Shown: positions 54,618-64,000, counted from the first letter of the stretch. The stretch is DNA of 64,000 nucleotides from Halopseudomonas pelagia (GCF_009497895.1 NZ_CP033116.1:3100001-3164000); one strand, 5' to 3'. Made by a program: numbers and translations. The notes: generated by a model from the letters alone, not told the origin.

Positions 54618-57117
54618 CAGCACCCTGCCCCTGGCAGCCCGGCTGCTGACACGCGAATGGCGCGCTGGGGAACTGCGAGTACTGGTCATGGCGCTGATCA
54701 TCGCCGTACTGGTCAGCACCGCGATCAGCTTTTTTACCGACCGACTGCAACGCGGCATGGTCAGCCGGGCCGCCGAGTTTCTCGGCGCGGACATGGTCAT
54801 CTCCTCACGCTCGGCACTACCTCCCGAGTTCCTGACGCAGGCAACCGAACGGGGGCTGAATTCCGTCGAAGTGGTGGAATTCTCCAGCATGATGTCCGGC
54901 GCCGACGACATGCAGCTATCCAGCGTCAAGGCGGTCTCGGACGGCTATCCATTACGCGGCGAAGTGCGCATCGCGAGCGAATTGTTTGGCGACGAACAGC
55001 CTGCCCGTGGCGTGCCGCCGCCTGGCCAGGTATGGATCGAACCGCGTCTGGCGTCCTACCTTGAGCTGGATGCGGGATCGCGTCTGGACGTCGGCGTCAG
55101 CAATCTGGAAGTCGGCGCGCTACTGACCCATGAACCTGATCGGGCAGGTGATTTCTACAGCCTGACGCCGCGCGTGCTAATGAACATGGCCGATCTGCAG
55201 GCAACCAACGTAGTTCAGCCCGGTAGCCGGGTGCGCTACAGCCTGCTGCTCAGCGGCGACGAGAATGTGCTGCAAAGCTATACCCAGTGGCTGGAGCCCC
55301 AGCTGCAAGACAACCAGCGGCTGACCACGGTAGCCGATGACAATCAGCAGATTGGCGGCGCGCTGGATCGTGCCGGGCAGTTCCTGGGCCTCGCCAGTAT
55401 CGCTGCGGTGGTACTGGCAGGTGTCGCCGTGGCGTTGTCCGCGAGTCGATTCGCCACCCGACATTTTGACACCAGTGCGTTGCTGCGCTGCCTGGGCGCG
55501 AGCCGGCGCAAGGTGATGTGGATTTTCATTATTCAGTTGGCCTGTCTGGGCCTGATCGCCACTTTGATTGGGCTGGTGCTGGGCTGGTTGATGCAATGGG
55601 GGCTGGTACACCTGCTACGCGACCTGCTGCCGCCCAACCTGCCTGACGTCGGGCTAAAGCCGCTGCTCGTAGGCGCGGCTACTGGCCTGATCGCGCTGGC
55701 CGGCTTTGCCCTGCCACCGCTGCTGCGTCTGGGCCAGGTTGCCCCTTTGCGGGTACTGCGCCGCGACCTCGCGCCGCTGCCCAGCAGTGGCTGGCTGATT
55801 TACGGGCTGGCACTCGGCAGCCTGAGCCTGCTGATGTGGCAATTTACCGGCAACCTGCGCATCACCCTTGCGGTGGTCTTCGGCGGCGCGCTGGCTGCAC
55901 TGCTGCTCGGCTTGCTGGCCCTGGCACTGCTGCGTCTTACCGGCAGCCGACTGCGCAATGCCAGCCTGGCGTGGCGCCTGGGCAGTGGCCAGTTGTTGAA
56001 ACAACCAGCGGCAGCAGCCGGTCAGATCCTGGCCTTCGGCCTGATTCTGATGTCGATGGTCGTGGTATTGATCATGCGTACCGAGCTGCTCGACACTTGG
56101 CAAGATCAGCTTCCGGCAGATACCCCCAATCACTTTGCACTGAATATTCTGCCCACCGAAGCCGATGCGTTTGCGGCTGCACTGGAGCGTATTGGCGCCG
56201 CGGCGGCCCCGCTCTACCCGGTGACCCCAGGCCGCCTGAACGAAATCAACAATCAACCTGTGCGCGACATCGTCACCAAGGACAAGGACAGTCAGGGTGA
56301 GCGGGCTATCAGTCGCGACCTGAGCCTGACCTCATCCGCCGAAATGGCATCTGACAACGTCCTCAGCGCTGGCCAGTGGTGGCCGGCTGATCTGGCCGAC
56401 GATGCCGCCCTGGTGTCGGTGGAAGCGGAGCTGGCCGAGAGTCTGGGCCTGGAGCTGAACGACCTGCTGACTTTTGTGATTGGCGGGCAGATTGTTGAGG
56501 CGCGCGTCAGCAGTTTTCGCGAAGTGAATTGGGATAATTTCACCCCCAATTTCTATATGATCTTCTCGCCCGGCACGCTGGACAACATGCCTACCACCAT
56601 CCTTACCAGCTTCAGTCTGCCGGTCGAGCAACGGGACGCGTTACGCGAGCTGACACGGGAATTTCCGGCGATGACATTGCTCGAGGTGGAAGCGATCCTC
56701 GCGCAGATACGTGACATTCTCGCTCAGGTGACCCTCGCGGTGGAGTACGTATTAGCCTTCGTGCTACTGGCCGGTTTTACCGTCCTGTTTGCGGCGCTGC
56801 AATCCACGCTCGACAATCGTTTGTATGAAGGCGCCCTGCTGCGCACTCTCGGCGCACGCCGCCAGTTGCTGCGGCAGGCCAACCTGATGGAGTTCGCATT
56901 GCTTGGCGCGCTCGCCGGGGTGATGGCGATCGTCGCTGCCGAGCTGATCACCCTGTTGCTGTACCGCTTTGCGCTGAATCTGGAATGGAGCCCACACTAT
57001 CTGCTGTGGCTGGTGGTTCCACTGGGCGGTGCCCTGCTGATCGGCTGTGCTGGCGCACTTGGCACCCGCGCCGTGGTGCGTGAAAGCCCGATGCGCCTGA
57101 TCAACCGGGGTGCTTGA
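54610..57117 (+). CDS. ABC transporter permease, FtsX-like (YbbP family)
   Basis: An 835-residue permease with ten or so TM segments: one at residues ~22-40, a large periplasmic domain, FtsX-type four-helix blocks (~265-480) and a second FtsX block at the C-terminus (~715-825; YVLAFVLLAGFTVLFAALQSTL). The start ATG at 54610 ([13 protein letters not shown]) overlaps the ATPase end. Upstream codons in frame are inside that gene and ignored. It is the YbbP partner of the preceding ATPase. Confidence 0.92.
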   Translation: MRNSTLPLAARLLTREWRAGELRVLVMALIIAVLVSTAISFFTDRLQRGMVSRAAEFLGADMVISSRSALPPEFLTQATERGLNSVEVVEFSSMMSGADDMQLSSVKAVSDGYPLRGEVRIASELFGDEQPARGVPPPGQVWIEPRLASYLELDAGSRLDVGVSNLEVGALLTHEPDRAGDFYSLTPRVLMNMADLQATNVVQPGSRVRYSLLLSGDENVLQSYTQWLEPQLQDNQRLTTVADDNQQIGGALDRAGQFLGLASIAAVVLAGVAVALSASRFATRHFDTSALLRCLGASRRKVMWIFIIQLACLGLIATLIGLVLGWLMQWGLVHLLRDLLPPNLPDVGLKPLLVGAATGLIALAGFALPPLLRLGQVAPLRVLRRDLAPLPSSGWLIYGLALGSLSLLMWQFTGNLRITLAVVFGGALAALLLGLLALALLRLTGSRLRNASLAWRLGSGQLLKQPAAAAGQILAFGLILMSMVVVLIMRTELLDTWQDQLPADTPNHFALNILPTEADAFAAALERIGAAAAPLYPVTPGRLNEINNQPVRDIVTKDKDSQGERAISRDLSLTSSAEMASDNVLSAGQWWPADLADDAALVSVEAELAESLGLELNDLLTFVIGGQIVEARVSSFREVNWDNFTPNFYMIFSPGTLDNMPTTILTSFSLPVEQRDALRELTREFPAMTLLEVEAILAQIRDILAQVTLAVEYVLAFVLLAGFTVLFAALQSTLDNRLYEGALLRTLGARRQLLRQANLMEFALLGALAGVMAIVAAELITLLLYRFALNLEWSPHYLLWLVVPLGGALLIGCAGALGTRAVVRESPMRLINRGA

Positions 57118-57119
57118 AC

Positions 57120-57629
57120 ATGAGCCGCTACCGCCCGCCACGCAGTGCTGGCACCCCCTTGATCACCGCCGAGGGTGCGCAGCGCTTGCGCGATGAGCTG
57201 CATGAACTGTGGCAGGTGCGTCGGCCTGCGGTGACCCAGGCGGTCAGCGAAGCCGCCGCGCTTGGCGACCGCTCAGAGAACGCCGAGTATATCTACGGCA
57301 AGAAAATGCTGCGCGAGATAGACAGCCGGGTTCGCTTTTTGCGAAAGCGCCTGGAGAATCTCAAGATCATTACTCAACAGCCATCGGACTGTTCGAAGGT
57401 GTTTTTCAGCGCCTGGGTTGAACTGGAGGATGATGAGGGGCAAGCGCTGCATCTGCGTATTGTCGGGCCCGACGAAATAGACACCCAGCTCCGCCACATC
57501 AGCATCGATAGCCCCATGGCCCGCGCGCTGCTGGGCAAATCCCTGGATGACGAAATCAGTCTGCAAGCCCCCGCCGGGGAAAAACATTACTGGATTACCG
57601 CCATCAACTATACTGGCCCAGTGACATAA
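57120..57629 (+). CDS. greB: Transcription elongation factor GreB
   Basis: A 169-residue factor that rescues backtracked RNA polymerase by stimulating transcript cleavage. The N-terminal coiled coil (residues ~15-75) carries the acidic tip GDRSENAEYIYGKK (~46-59), in which Asp and Glu coordinate the active-site metal. The C-terminal FKBP-like domain (~80-165) includes DSPMARALLGKSLDDEI. The spacing and YIYGKK match GreB rather than GreA. ATG at 57120 lies 2 bp after the permease stop; a TTG two codons earlier is less likely. Confidence 0.95.
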   Translation: MSRYRPPRSAGTPLITAEGAQRLRDELHELWQVRRPAVTQAVSEAAALGDRSENAEYIYGKKMLREIDSRVRFLRKRLENLKIITQQPSDCSKVFFSAWVELEDDEGQALHLRIVGPDEIDTQLRHISIDSPMARALLGKSLDDEISLQAPAGEKHYWITAINYTGPVT

Positions 57630-57777
57630 CTTTTCTGCCAGATTAGAGTCAGGTCACAGAAATTCGTTTTCTTCCTGACTCGCTCTGGCTTTGCAGTCAA
57701 ATGCCGCTAATATCGGCTGGCACTCTTCCGGGCAATCCCGACTGGGTGACTCTGAAAATAATAATAACGGTATGCCC

Positions 57778-58941
57778 ATGGACACGACCTCACTCCCCGA
57801 CACAGAGCAACCTCAGTCAAGCACCGCCCGCAAGGACCGCGACACCATCAGCCTGGAGCAACGCCTGCGCAAGCGGCGCCTGGGCATGTCTTTCGCGTCG
57901 TACACCGTCACCTTTACCGTGGTGTTGTTCTTCTGCTATCAGCAAATGATCCCGCTGAGAGTAGCTGGGCACTTCGCGCTGTTCAGCCTGGTGGTAAACG
58001 CCGCTCTCTGGTTGCTGATACACAGCAATATCAACCTGCGCTTCAGAGACCCAAGCATGACCGCCCTGCAGATGATCATCTGCCAATGGCCGGCGCTGTG
58101 GGTGATGTTTTTCCTCGAAGCGGGGCAGGCCCGAGCGATCTTCCTGCTGATCACCATAGTGCCGGCGCTCTACGGCATTCTTGCGTTGAACGTACGCAAT
58201 TTCATCCTGGTCAGCATCGGTTTTCTGATTCAGTACAGCGCGTTGCACCTCGCCCTGTGGCTATATCGCCCGCAGGTGATGAATACCGAGCTGGAGCTGA
58301 TTCAGAGTTTCGCCTTTGTGCTGGTACTGGCCGAGGTGGCGCTGATTGGTGGATTTATCAGCGGGTTGCGCGGCAAGTTGCGGCTGCGCAACCGCGAGCT
58401 GAAAAATGCGATGGGGCGAATTCAGGAGCTGGTCAATATCGACGAGCTGACCGGCATCTATAATCGTCGGCGTATTTTTCAGGTGCTGAATGAAGAGTCC
58501 AACCGCTACCGCCGCGCCCCGGGCGCGTTCAGTGTGGGCATTCTCGACGTGGACTTCTTCAAGCAAATCAACGATACCCATGGCCATCAGGCTGGAGACA
58601 AGATTCTGCGGCAACTGGCCAGCAGCGTGACTGACGATCTGCGCGTAATCGACAGTTTTGGTCGCTACGGTGGTGAGGAATTTCTGCTGATCCTGCCGCA
58701 AACCACACTGGCTGGGGCCGAGATTAAAGCCGAGCGTATCCGCTCCAGCATTGAAACGCTGCGCTTTGATGACCTGCCGGCGGACATCAGCATTACCGTT
58801 TCCATTGGCCTGGCAGAATTTCAGGCGGGAGAGACTACCGACGACACCCTGGCCAGGGCTGACAAGGCGCTGTATCAAGCCAAGGAGAGCGGGCGCAATC
58901 GCGTGATAAGTGCGGTAATCAGCCAGACTGACGAAGCCTGA
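57778..58941 (+). CDS. Membrane-bound diguanylate cyclase (GGDEF)
   Basis: A 387-residue enzyme making cyclic di-GMP. Six hydrophobic segments (residues ~37-195) form an N-terminal membrane sensor of no named family. The GGDEF domain (~215-380) has DELTGIYNRRR, DVDFFKQINDTHGHQAGD and an intact GGEEF catalytic loop (~297-301). RVID, five residues before it, is a complete RxxD inhibitory site, so product feedback is expected. ATG at 57778 has ACGG at good spacing, and ATG at 57772 is an alternative. A new transcription unit after greB is likely. Confidence 0.92.
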   Translation: MDTTSLPDTEQPQSSTARKDRDTISLEQRLRKRRLGMSFASYTVTFTVVLFFCYQQMIPLRVAGHFALFSLVVNAALWLLIHSNINLRFRDPSMTALQMIICQWPALWVMFFLEAGQARAIFLLITIVPALYGILALNVRNFILVSIGFLIQYSALHLALWLYRPQVMNTELELIQSFAFVLVLAEVALIGGFISGLRGKLRLRNRELKNAMGRIQELVNIDELTGIYNRRRIFQVLNEESNRYRRAPGAFSVGILDVDFFKQINDTHGHQAGDKILRQLASSVTDDLRVIDSFGRYGGEEFLLILPQTTLAGAEIKAERIRSSIETLRFDDLPADISITVSIGLAEFQAGETTDDTLARADKALYQAKESGRNRVISAVISQTDEA

Positions 58942-59026
58942 ATGAAATAGACTATTCTGAGATTAGCGGCCTGTGAGATTGCGGGTCGCTTCGTCCCCCC
59001 GAGTCAGTCATGCCCAGGATGCCCTT

Positions 59027-59410
59027 ATGAGTAGCAGCGAAAAATCCGCGAGCACCAACAAGCTGGACAAGATTCTCGCCGAGGCCCAACAGCGGCGTGA
59101 AACCGGCTACCGGGAAAAGGCGCTGAAGATGTATCCCTGGGTTTGTGGGCGCTGTGCTCGGGAGTTCAGCGGCAAGCGCGTCAGTGAGCTGACCGTGCAT
59201 CACCGCGACCACAATCATGATAACAATCCCGAGGACGGCTCAAACTGGGAGCTACTTTGCCTGTATTGCCACGACAACGAACACGCCCGCTATACCGACC
59301 AACAGTATTTCGGTGAGAGTTCTACCGCTACACCAAAAACCACCCAAGCCACACACAAAGCCCTGGGCGGTCTTGCCGAGCTGCTCGCCAGCCGCAAGAC
59401 CGACAGCTAA
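59027..59410 (+). CDS. yajD: HNH nuclease family protein YajD
   Basis: A 127-residue protein with a complete HNH/zinc fold: CGRCAREF (Cys ~40, ~43), the HNH core VHHRDHNHDNNPEDGSNWELLC (~56-77) and CLYCHDNEH (~77-85). A basic N-terminal helix precedes it. This is the E. coli YajD family, whose physiological DNA target is unknown, and no restriction or phage partner is nearby. AGGA lies eight bases before the ATG. It is convergent with the following reductase gene, 10 bp apart. Confidence 0.9.
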   Translation: MSSSEKSASTNKLDKILAEAQQRRETGYREKALKMYPWVCGRCAREFSGKRVSELTVHHRDHNHDNNPEDGSNWELLCLYCHDNEHARYTDQQYFGESSTATPKTTQATHKALGGLAELLASRKTDS

Positions 59411-59420
59411 CCCGGCCGGA

Positions 59421-60353
59421 TCAACCCCGGCCGTGTGGTAGATTCAAATCCAGACCATCTCCTAGCGGTACGATACGCGTCGGATTAATGGTCTCGTGGC
59501 TGTAGTAGTAATGTTGCTTGATATGCTCGAAATCGACCGTATCGGCAACGCCCGGCCATTGGTAGAGCTCACGCAGGTAGCCGGCCATATGCGGGTAGTC
59601 CTCAATCCGGCGGATATTGCACTTGAAATGGCCGTGATACACGGGATCAAAGCGCACCAGCGTGGTAAACAGCCGCCAATCGGCTTCGGTTATCTGCTCG
59701 CCCGCCAGATAACGCCGCTCCGCCAATAAGCCTTCCACCCAGTCCAGCGCTTCGAACAGCGTCCGGCAGGCTTTCTCATAGGCTTTCTGGGTAGTGGCAA
59801 AACCGCTCTTGTATACGCCGTTGTTAATCTCGTCATAGACCCGCGTGTTGATCCGATCGATTTCCTCACGCAAGGTCTCTGGATAGAAGTCCTGGGTGTC
59901 ACCAGTCAGGTCATTGAAGGCGCTGTTGAACAGGCGGATGATCTCGGCCGATTCATTATTGACGATGGTTTCTTCCTGCTTGTCCCAGAGCACCGGGACG
60001 GTAACGCGGCCGGTATAATCGGATTTGGCGTGGGTATACAGCTGATGATGTCGGGTATAACCGTACAAGGGCTCAGGCGGGTTGTAGGTCCAGCCTTCCT
60101 CAAGCATATGCGGCTCGACTACGGTCACATCGATATGCGACTCCAGCCCCTTGAGTTTGCGCATGATCAGCGTCCGGTGCGCCCAGGGGCACGCCAGCGA
60201 CACGTACAGGTGATAACGGCCGGATTCAGGCGCAAAGCGCCCGCCCTTTTCTACCGCACCGCGAAATCCGGCGTCCTCACGCACGAACTCACCATCGGTG
60301 CTTTTGGTGTCGTACCACTCATCATGCCAGGTCCCGTTTACCAGCCTGCCCAT
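59421..60353 (-). CDS. yqjG: Glutathionyl-hydroquinone reductase (Xi-class glutathione S-transferase)
   Basis: A 310-residue Xi-class GST. The N-terminal thioredoxin fold has the catalytic CPWAHRTL (Cys ~55) and the family-specific GRFAPESGRYHLYVSLACPW segment. The C-terminal all-helical domain has ITEADWRLFTTLVRFDPVYHGHFKCN (~220-245) and ends with an aromatic tail. These enzymes remove glutathione from glutathionyl-hydroquinones. ATG at 60353 has AAGGAG eight bases upstream, and the upstream open frame is antisense to the helicase leader. It is divergent from deaD. Confidence 0.92.
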   Translation of the reverse strand: MGRLVNGTWHDEWYDTKSTDGEFVREDAGFRGAVEKGGRFAPESGRYHLYVSLACPWAHRTLIMRKLKGLESHIDVTVVEPHMLEEGWTYNPPEPLYGYTRHHQLYTHAKSDYTGRVTVPVLWDKQEETIVNNESAEIIRLFNSAFNDLTGDTQDFYPETLREEIDRINTRVYDEINNGVYKSGFATTQKAYEKACRTLFEALDWVEGLLAERRYLAGEQITEADWRLFTTLVRFDPVYHGHFKCNIRRIEDYPHMAGYLRELYQWPGVADTVDFEHIKQHYYYSHETINPTRIVPLGDGLDLNLPHGRG

Positions 60354-60495
60354 AGCGTGTACTCCTTGACTGAAAGTGTTGATAGCCTGACAGCATGCGC
60401 CCTGCCCTGGCCAGTGATTGAAAAACCTTGCGGCAATTTTCCTCAAATGCGCGTATACTATTCGATCTATTTATCCCCCAAGGTTCACTCCAAGT

Positions 60496-62208
60496 ATGTC
60501 CGATACCGCTCCGGCGGCACCGCAGTTCGCCGATTTAGGCCTGCCTGCACCGCTTCTCGAGGCTCTGACCAGCCTCGGATATGAAACACCCTCCGCGATT
60601 CAAGCCGAGGCAATCCCTACCCTTCTGGCCGGTGACGACCTGCTTGGCTTGGCTCAGACGGGTACCGGCAAAACAGCCGCATTCGCCCTGCCTGTACTGG
60701 CTGGCATTGACGTCAGTATCCGCGCCACTCAGGCCCTGATTCTGACTCCCACCCGCGAGCTGGCATTGCAGGTGGCTGAAGCCTTCCAGCGTTACGCTCA
60801 GAACATGCGCGGCTTTTCCGTGCTGGCTCTGTACGGCGGCTCGGCTTTTGCCCCGCAGTTCAAGGCATTGGAACGCGGCGCCCACGTGGTCGTAGCGACC
60901 CCTGGCCGCCTGACTGACCATATGCGTCGTGGCAGCATCAAGTTTGAGAACATGCGTTTTCTGGTGCTTGATGAAGCCGACGAAATGCTCAAGATGGGCT
61001 TTGCCGACGACCTGGATGCGGTGTTCGAAAAAGTACCGACTAACACCCAGAAAGCCCTGTTCTCCGCGACCATGCCTGCCGGCGTGCGTACCGTAGCCCG
61101 CAAGCATATGCGCGAGCCCAAGGAAATCCGCCTGCACAGCGGCGTGAGCAGCAGCCTGGATACCATTACCCAGATCGTTTGGGAGGTATCCAACCACCAC
61201 AAACTCGATGCCATGACCCGTCTGCTCGAAGTCGAGCCGGTCGAGGCGATGATCGTCTTTGTACGTACCAAGACTGCCAGCATGGAAATTGCCGAGCGTC
61301 TGGAAGCCCGTGGTTTTGCTGCAGCAGCCCTGAATGGCGATCTCAGCCAACAGTTGCGTGAACAGGTGGTTGACCGCCTCAAACGTGGCCTGCTGGATAT
61401 CGTCGTCGCGACGGATGTGGCTGCGCGCGGTCTGGACGTGGAACGTATTTCCCACGTACTCAACTACGACGTGCCGCACGATAGCGAATCCTACGTTCAC
61501 CGTATCGGCCGTACTGGCCGTGCCGGTCGCTCCGGCACCGCGATCCTGTTCGCCACGCCGCGTGAGCGTCGCTTGCTGCACCAGCTGGAAAAAGCTACCG
61601 GCCAGAAAATTCTGACCCAGGCACTGCCCAGTGCGGATGCCGTACGCAGCGGTCGTTTGACCAAGCTGGCTACGCGGATCAACACCGCTCGTGAAACCAC
61701 TGGCGCTCTGCATGAAAAGCTCGCCAGTGACCTGCTGGAGCTGACCAACCTGACGCCGGAAGAATTGGCGGCGACCTTGCTGGCAATCATGCCCAGTGCC
61801 AAAACGCTGGTTGAGCCGGTCAAGGATCTGCCTACCGCGCCTGCCGCCAACAGCGCTCGCGATGGTTTCGCCGAACGCGACAGCGGCTTGGTACGTTACA
61901 AGGTCAAGGGTGGCCGCTCCAACGGGTTGATGCCCAAGCCGCTGGTCGATGCCCTGTGCCGCTTTGGCGGCCTGCAGCGCCAGCAGATTGGTCATATCAA
62001 GATGTTCACCGAGCATACTGGTGTGTATCTTCCCGAGCTCAACGAGGCGACCATTGCCAAGCTGACCAGCGTGGAAATCAATGGCGTTGCCCTGCAGATC
62101 CGTGCCTGGCCCTTGCCGCCCGGTGAAGTCGAGCGCCCTGCCCGACCGAAGCCGCGCAAGGAATTTCCAAGCAAGCCGCGCGCTGCCAAACCACGCCCGG
62201 CCAGCTGA
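60496..62208 (+). CDS. deaD: DEAD-box ATP-dependent RNA helicase (DeaD/CsdA-like)
   Basis: A 570-residue helicase. The core shows the Q motif (FADLGLP ... PSAIQ, ~10-40), motif I AQTGTGKT (~50-57), Ia PTRELALQ, Ib TPGRLTDH, II DEAD (~159), III SAT, IV VFVRTKT, V ATDVAARGLD and VI HRIGRTGRAGR (~335-345). A linker leads to a DbpA-type RNA-binding domain (~465-540; YKVKGGRSNGLMPKPLVDALCRFGG) and a basic Pro/Lys/Arg tail. It probably acts in ribosome assembly and mRNA turnover, especially in the cold. ATG at 60496 gives the family N-terminus. Confidence 0.94.
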   Translation: MSDTAPAAPQFADLGLPAPLLEALTSLGYETPSAIQAEAIPTLLAGDDLLGLAQTGTGKTAAFALPVLAGIDVSIRATQALILTPTRELALQVAEAFQRYAQNMRGFSVLALYGGSAFAPQFKALERGAHVVVATPGRLTDHMRRGSIKFENMRFLVLDEADEMLKMGFADDLDAVFEKVPTNTQKALFSATMPAGVRTVARKHMREPKEIRLHSGVSSSLDTITQIVWEVSNHHKLDAMTRLLEVEPVEAMIVFVRTKTASMEIAERLEARGFAAAALNGDLSQQLREQVVDRLKRGLLDIVVATDVAARGLDVERISHVLNYDVPHDSESYVHRIGRTGRAGRSGTAILFATPRERRLLHQLEKATGQKILTQALPSADAVRSGRLTKLATRINTARETTGALHEKLASDLLELTNLTPEELAATLLAIMPSAKTLVEPVKDLPTAPAANSARDGFAERDSGLVRYKVKGGRSNGLMPKPLVDALCRFGGLQRQQIGHIKMFTEHTGVYLPELNEATIAKLTSVEINGVALQIRAWPLPPGEVERPARPKPRKEFPSKPRAAKPRPAS

Positions 62209-62220
62209 TAGCCCGCAGGC

Positions 62221-63033
62221 ATGGAATGGATTGATATTGGCGTCAACCTGACCGACACGACCTTCGATCATGATCAACAGGCCGTGTTGGACAGGGCTTG
62301 GCAAGCCGATATAAGCCAGATGATACTGACCGCCACGTCGCTGGCGACCAGCCATCAGGTGCAACAACTCTGCAACGATCTTCCCTCAAGGCTGTTTTGT
62401 ACGGCCGGTGTGCATCCGCATCAAGCCCGCGACTGGACCGACGAACTGGCCGGCGAAATACGCCGCCTGGCGCAAGCTGAGTGCGTGAAAGCGATTGGCG
62501 AGTGCGGCCTGGATTACAATCGTGATTTTTCGCCGCGGCCTCAACAGGTCAAGGCACTGGAGCAGCAGCTGCAACTAGCTGTAGAGCTGCGACTACCAGT
62601 GTTCCTGCATGAGCGCGACGCCAGCACAGTATTGGCTGAGATACTCAAGGATTACCGCGATCATTTGCCGGCAGCTGTAGTCCACTGTTTTACCGGCGAA
62701 AAGTCTGCATTGCACGCCTATCTGGACCTGGATCTGCACATCGGCATCACGGGCTGGATCTGTGATGAACGACGTGGCACGCATCTGCAACAGTTGGTCG
62801 CCAACATCCCTGCCGGGCGTCTGATGCTGGAAACGGACGCTCCGTGGCTGTTACCGCGCACACTGCGACCCAAGCCAAAAAAGGGCCGCAACGAGCCGGC
62901 TTTTCTTCTTGAAGTAGCCGGCCTGGTGGCCAGTTGCCGTGGGGAAACACTGGAGCAACTTGCCGAGCATACTACCCGGTGCGCTCGTACTTTTTTCGAC
63001 TTACCCGCGAACCATAGCCTGCAACCCAGCTAA
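62221..63033 (+). CDS. tatD: TatD family metal-dependent hydrolase/DNase
   Basis: A 270-residue TIM-barrel hydrolase. The N-terminus [13 protein letters not shown] is of the TatD type proper, with Asn replacing the first metal His of YcfH/YjjV. Other landmarks are AGVHPHQA (~63-70), [11 protein letters not shown] (~91-101), LHERDA (~130), VHCFTGEK (~153-160) and [10 protein letters not shown] (~203-212). These proteins have 3'-5' exonuclease activity and take part in DNA fragmentation or repair. It starts 12 bp after deaD, so it is probably co-transcribed. Confidence 0.93.
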   Translation: MEWIDIGVNLTDTTFDHDQQAVLDRAWQADISQMILTATSLATSHQVQQLCNDLPSRLFCTAGVHPHQARDWTDELAGEIRRLAQAECVKAIGECGLDYNRDFSPRPQQVKALEQQLQLAVELRLPVFLHERDASTVLAEILKDYRDHLPAAVVHCFTGEKSALHAYLDLDLHIGITGWICDERRGTHLQQLVANIPAGRLMLETDAPWLLPRTLRPKPKKGRNEPAFLLEVAGLVASCRGETLEQLAEHTTRCARTFFDLPANHSLQPS

Positions 63034-63077
63034 ACTCCGCTACGCTGTGAGTAGCATTTCCTGGTCAGGTTGCCTAG

Positions 63078-64000
63078 ATGGCTCGACATACCTCCGCTGC
63101 GTTGGTCCCATCCGCCTGGGTGCTATTGGCAGTCAGCACACTGGTCGCCCTGACTCTCGGGGTTGGTCTGGCGATCTTTCACTACCAGCAGCAGAGCAAG
63201 GTCATTCTCAATACCGGCGAGACGCTCTTCCGCCATATCAGCCAGCAACTTGAAACAGAACTTCTGCGCCTTTATCAGCCACCGGCCCAGGCCCTCAATC
63301 TGTTGGCCCTGAGCGATCTTTCAAGCACAATTTCGCTGGAGCAGCGGCTGAATTATTTGCCCCAGTTGGCCCAGGTACTGATAGACAATCCTCAGCTCAA
63401 TTCGCTTTACCAGGGCTGGCCGACCGGCGACTATATGATGCTCAGACCGTTGCGCACACCGAGCCTGCGCACGCGCTTCAACGCCCCCTTTGAAGCGGTC
63501 TGGATGGTATGGCATATCCAGATGGGTCCAGAAGCAGGCAAGGCGGTGCACCTGTTTTACGACGAGCAGTTGCAGATACTGGAGCAACGCGAGCTGTTCA
63601 ACGACGGCTACGATCCCCGCCAACGTCTGTGGTACAGCCAGGCACGCGGCAGCGGCGCGCAGATCATCACCACGCCCTACATCTTTTTTTCCACCAGCGA
63701 ATTCGGCACTACCCTGGCCCGGCCGACAATCAGCGGCAGCGTACTCGGCGCGGATCTCACGCTCGGCCAGCTTTCGCACACCCTGGCCAAACTGCAGCTG
63801 ACCGCACATTCACAGCTGTTGCTCTATGATCCTGAGGGCACGGTCATCGCTTACCATGATGTCGCCCGCATTCTCAACGTTGCCCAGGGCACAGCGCTGC
63901 GCCTCAAAGGCTTCAACGAACTGGGCAGTACGCTGCTGGCCCGCCTGGCCGAAGATGGCTATAACCAGGAGCGGCTGACGAGTCTGGTGCTGGAAGGCCA
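63078..64000 (+). CDS. Membrane-anchored dCache sensor protein, N-terminal part (cut by window end)
   Basis: An open frame from ATG 63078 to the end of the window (at least 307 residues, no stop). One TM helix (AWVLLAVSTLVALTLGVGLAIF, residues ~13-34) is followed by a ~270-residue periplasmic domain of the dCache_1 type, with the recognisable YDPRQRLWYSQA (~178-189) and FFSTSEFGTTLARP segments. Such domains sense small ligands and are joined to a cytoplasmic output (HD-GYP, GGDEF, cyclase or kinase), which lies beyond the window and cannot be named. It begins 44 bp after tatD. Confidence 0.82.
   Translation, partial: MARHTSAALVPSAWVLLAVSTLVALTLGVGLAIFHYQQQSKVILNTGETLFRHISQQLETELLRLYQPPAQALNLLALSDLSSTISLEQRLNYLPQLAQVLIDNPQLNSLYQGWPTGDYMMLRPLRTPSLRTRFNAPFEAVWMVWHIQMGPEAGKAVHLFYDEQLQILEQRELFNDGYDPRQRLWYSQARGSGAQIITTPYIFFSTSEFGTTLARPTISGSVLGADLTLGQLSHTLAKLQLTAHSQLLLYDPEGTVIAYHDVARILNVAQGTALRLKGFNELGSTLLARLAEDGYNQERLTSLVLEG

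Noticed and set aside
57646-57681. 8-bp inverted repeat after greB as terminator
   Set aside because: The loop is 20 bases and no U-tract follows on the plus strand.
59027-59410. yajD HNH protein as part of a restriction or anti-phage system
   Set aside because: No methyltransferase, specificity subunit or other defence gene is adjacent, and the family is a common housekeeping orphan.
60535-62367. 610-codon minus-strand open frame opposite deaD
   Set aside because: A shadow of a real GC-rich gene on the other strand. It has no domain, ribosome site or sensible composition, while the plus strand encodes a complete DEAD-box helicase.

Overview
This 64 kb window is a chromosomal segment of a gammaproteobacterium of the Pseudomonadaceae. 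The evidence is gene order and protein content: mltD-gloB-methyltransferase-rnhA-dnaQ, the double-binding-protein peptide transporter followed by fabI, ppiD-hupB-lon-clpX-clpP-tig next to tRNA-Arg/His/Leu and folD, pabB-thrH-cysH-cysB, and an OprI-type lipoprotein beside an L,D-transpeptidase and tesA. From memory these blocks match the P. aeruginosa neighbourhoods around PA1750-PA1823, PA0793-PA0797 and PA2840-PA2857, but here they are joined in a new arrangement. A marine or halotolerant relative (Halopseudomonas-like) is a guess. There are no rRNA genes, no CRISPR array, no transposase and no phage genes.

Layout. 1-5.3 kb: end of a phosphotransferase, an SDR, a small membrane protein, nudC, fimL and a dienoyl-CoA isomerase-like crotonase. 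5.5-10 kb: dnaQ/rnhA/methyltransferase (minus strand, overlapping genes), then gloB and mltD. 10-18.4 kb: a five-gene peptide/microcin-C-type ABC importer (two binding proteins, YejB, YejE, YejF) running into fabI. 18.4-27.2 kb: the protein quality-control block ppiD, hupB, lon, clpX, clpP, tig, all on the minus strand, with several clear terminators and promoters. 27.3-29.7 kb: an unexpected two-gene surface-glycan cassette (MOP flippase and TupA-type ATP-grasp) between tig and the tRNAs. 30-31.6 kb: three tRNAs and folD. 31.6-39.3 kb: a 2-methylcitrate (propionate) operon, GntR-prpB-prpC-acnD-prpF plus an atypical SDR, with a 248-bp palindromic MITE-like element between acnD and prpF. 39.5-45.2 kb: a 7TM inactive transglutaminase with an ATP-grasp ligase and pabB, then thrH and cysH. 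45.3-51.5 kb: cysB, 5'-nucleotidase, panE, DAHP synthase, a small GNAT and a GntP permease. 51.6-64 kb: oprI, L,D-transpeptidase, a small conserved protein, tesA, an ABC (YbbA/YbbP-like) exporter, greB, a diguanylate cyclase, yajD, glutathionyl-hydroquinone reductase, a DEAD-box helicase, tatD, and the start of a dCache sensor cut by the window end.

Most of the window is housekeeping. The most unusual structures are three copies of an inverted-repeat element built from heptamers of the form AAGCNNC (32.4, 43.5 and 45.2 kb), the palindromic element inside the prp operon, and the glycan cassette beside the tRNA cluster. Start codons were refined by ribosome-binding-site spacing and family N-termini. 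Where several starts are possible this is stated.
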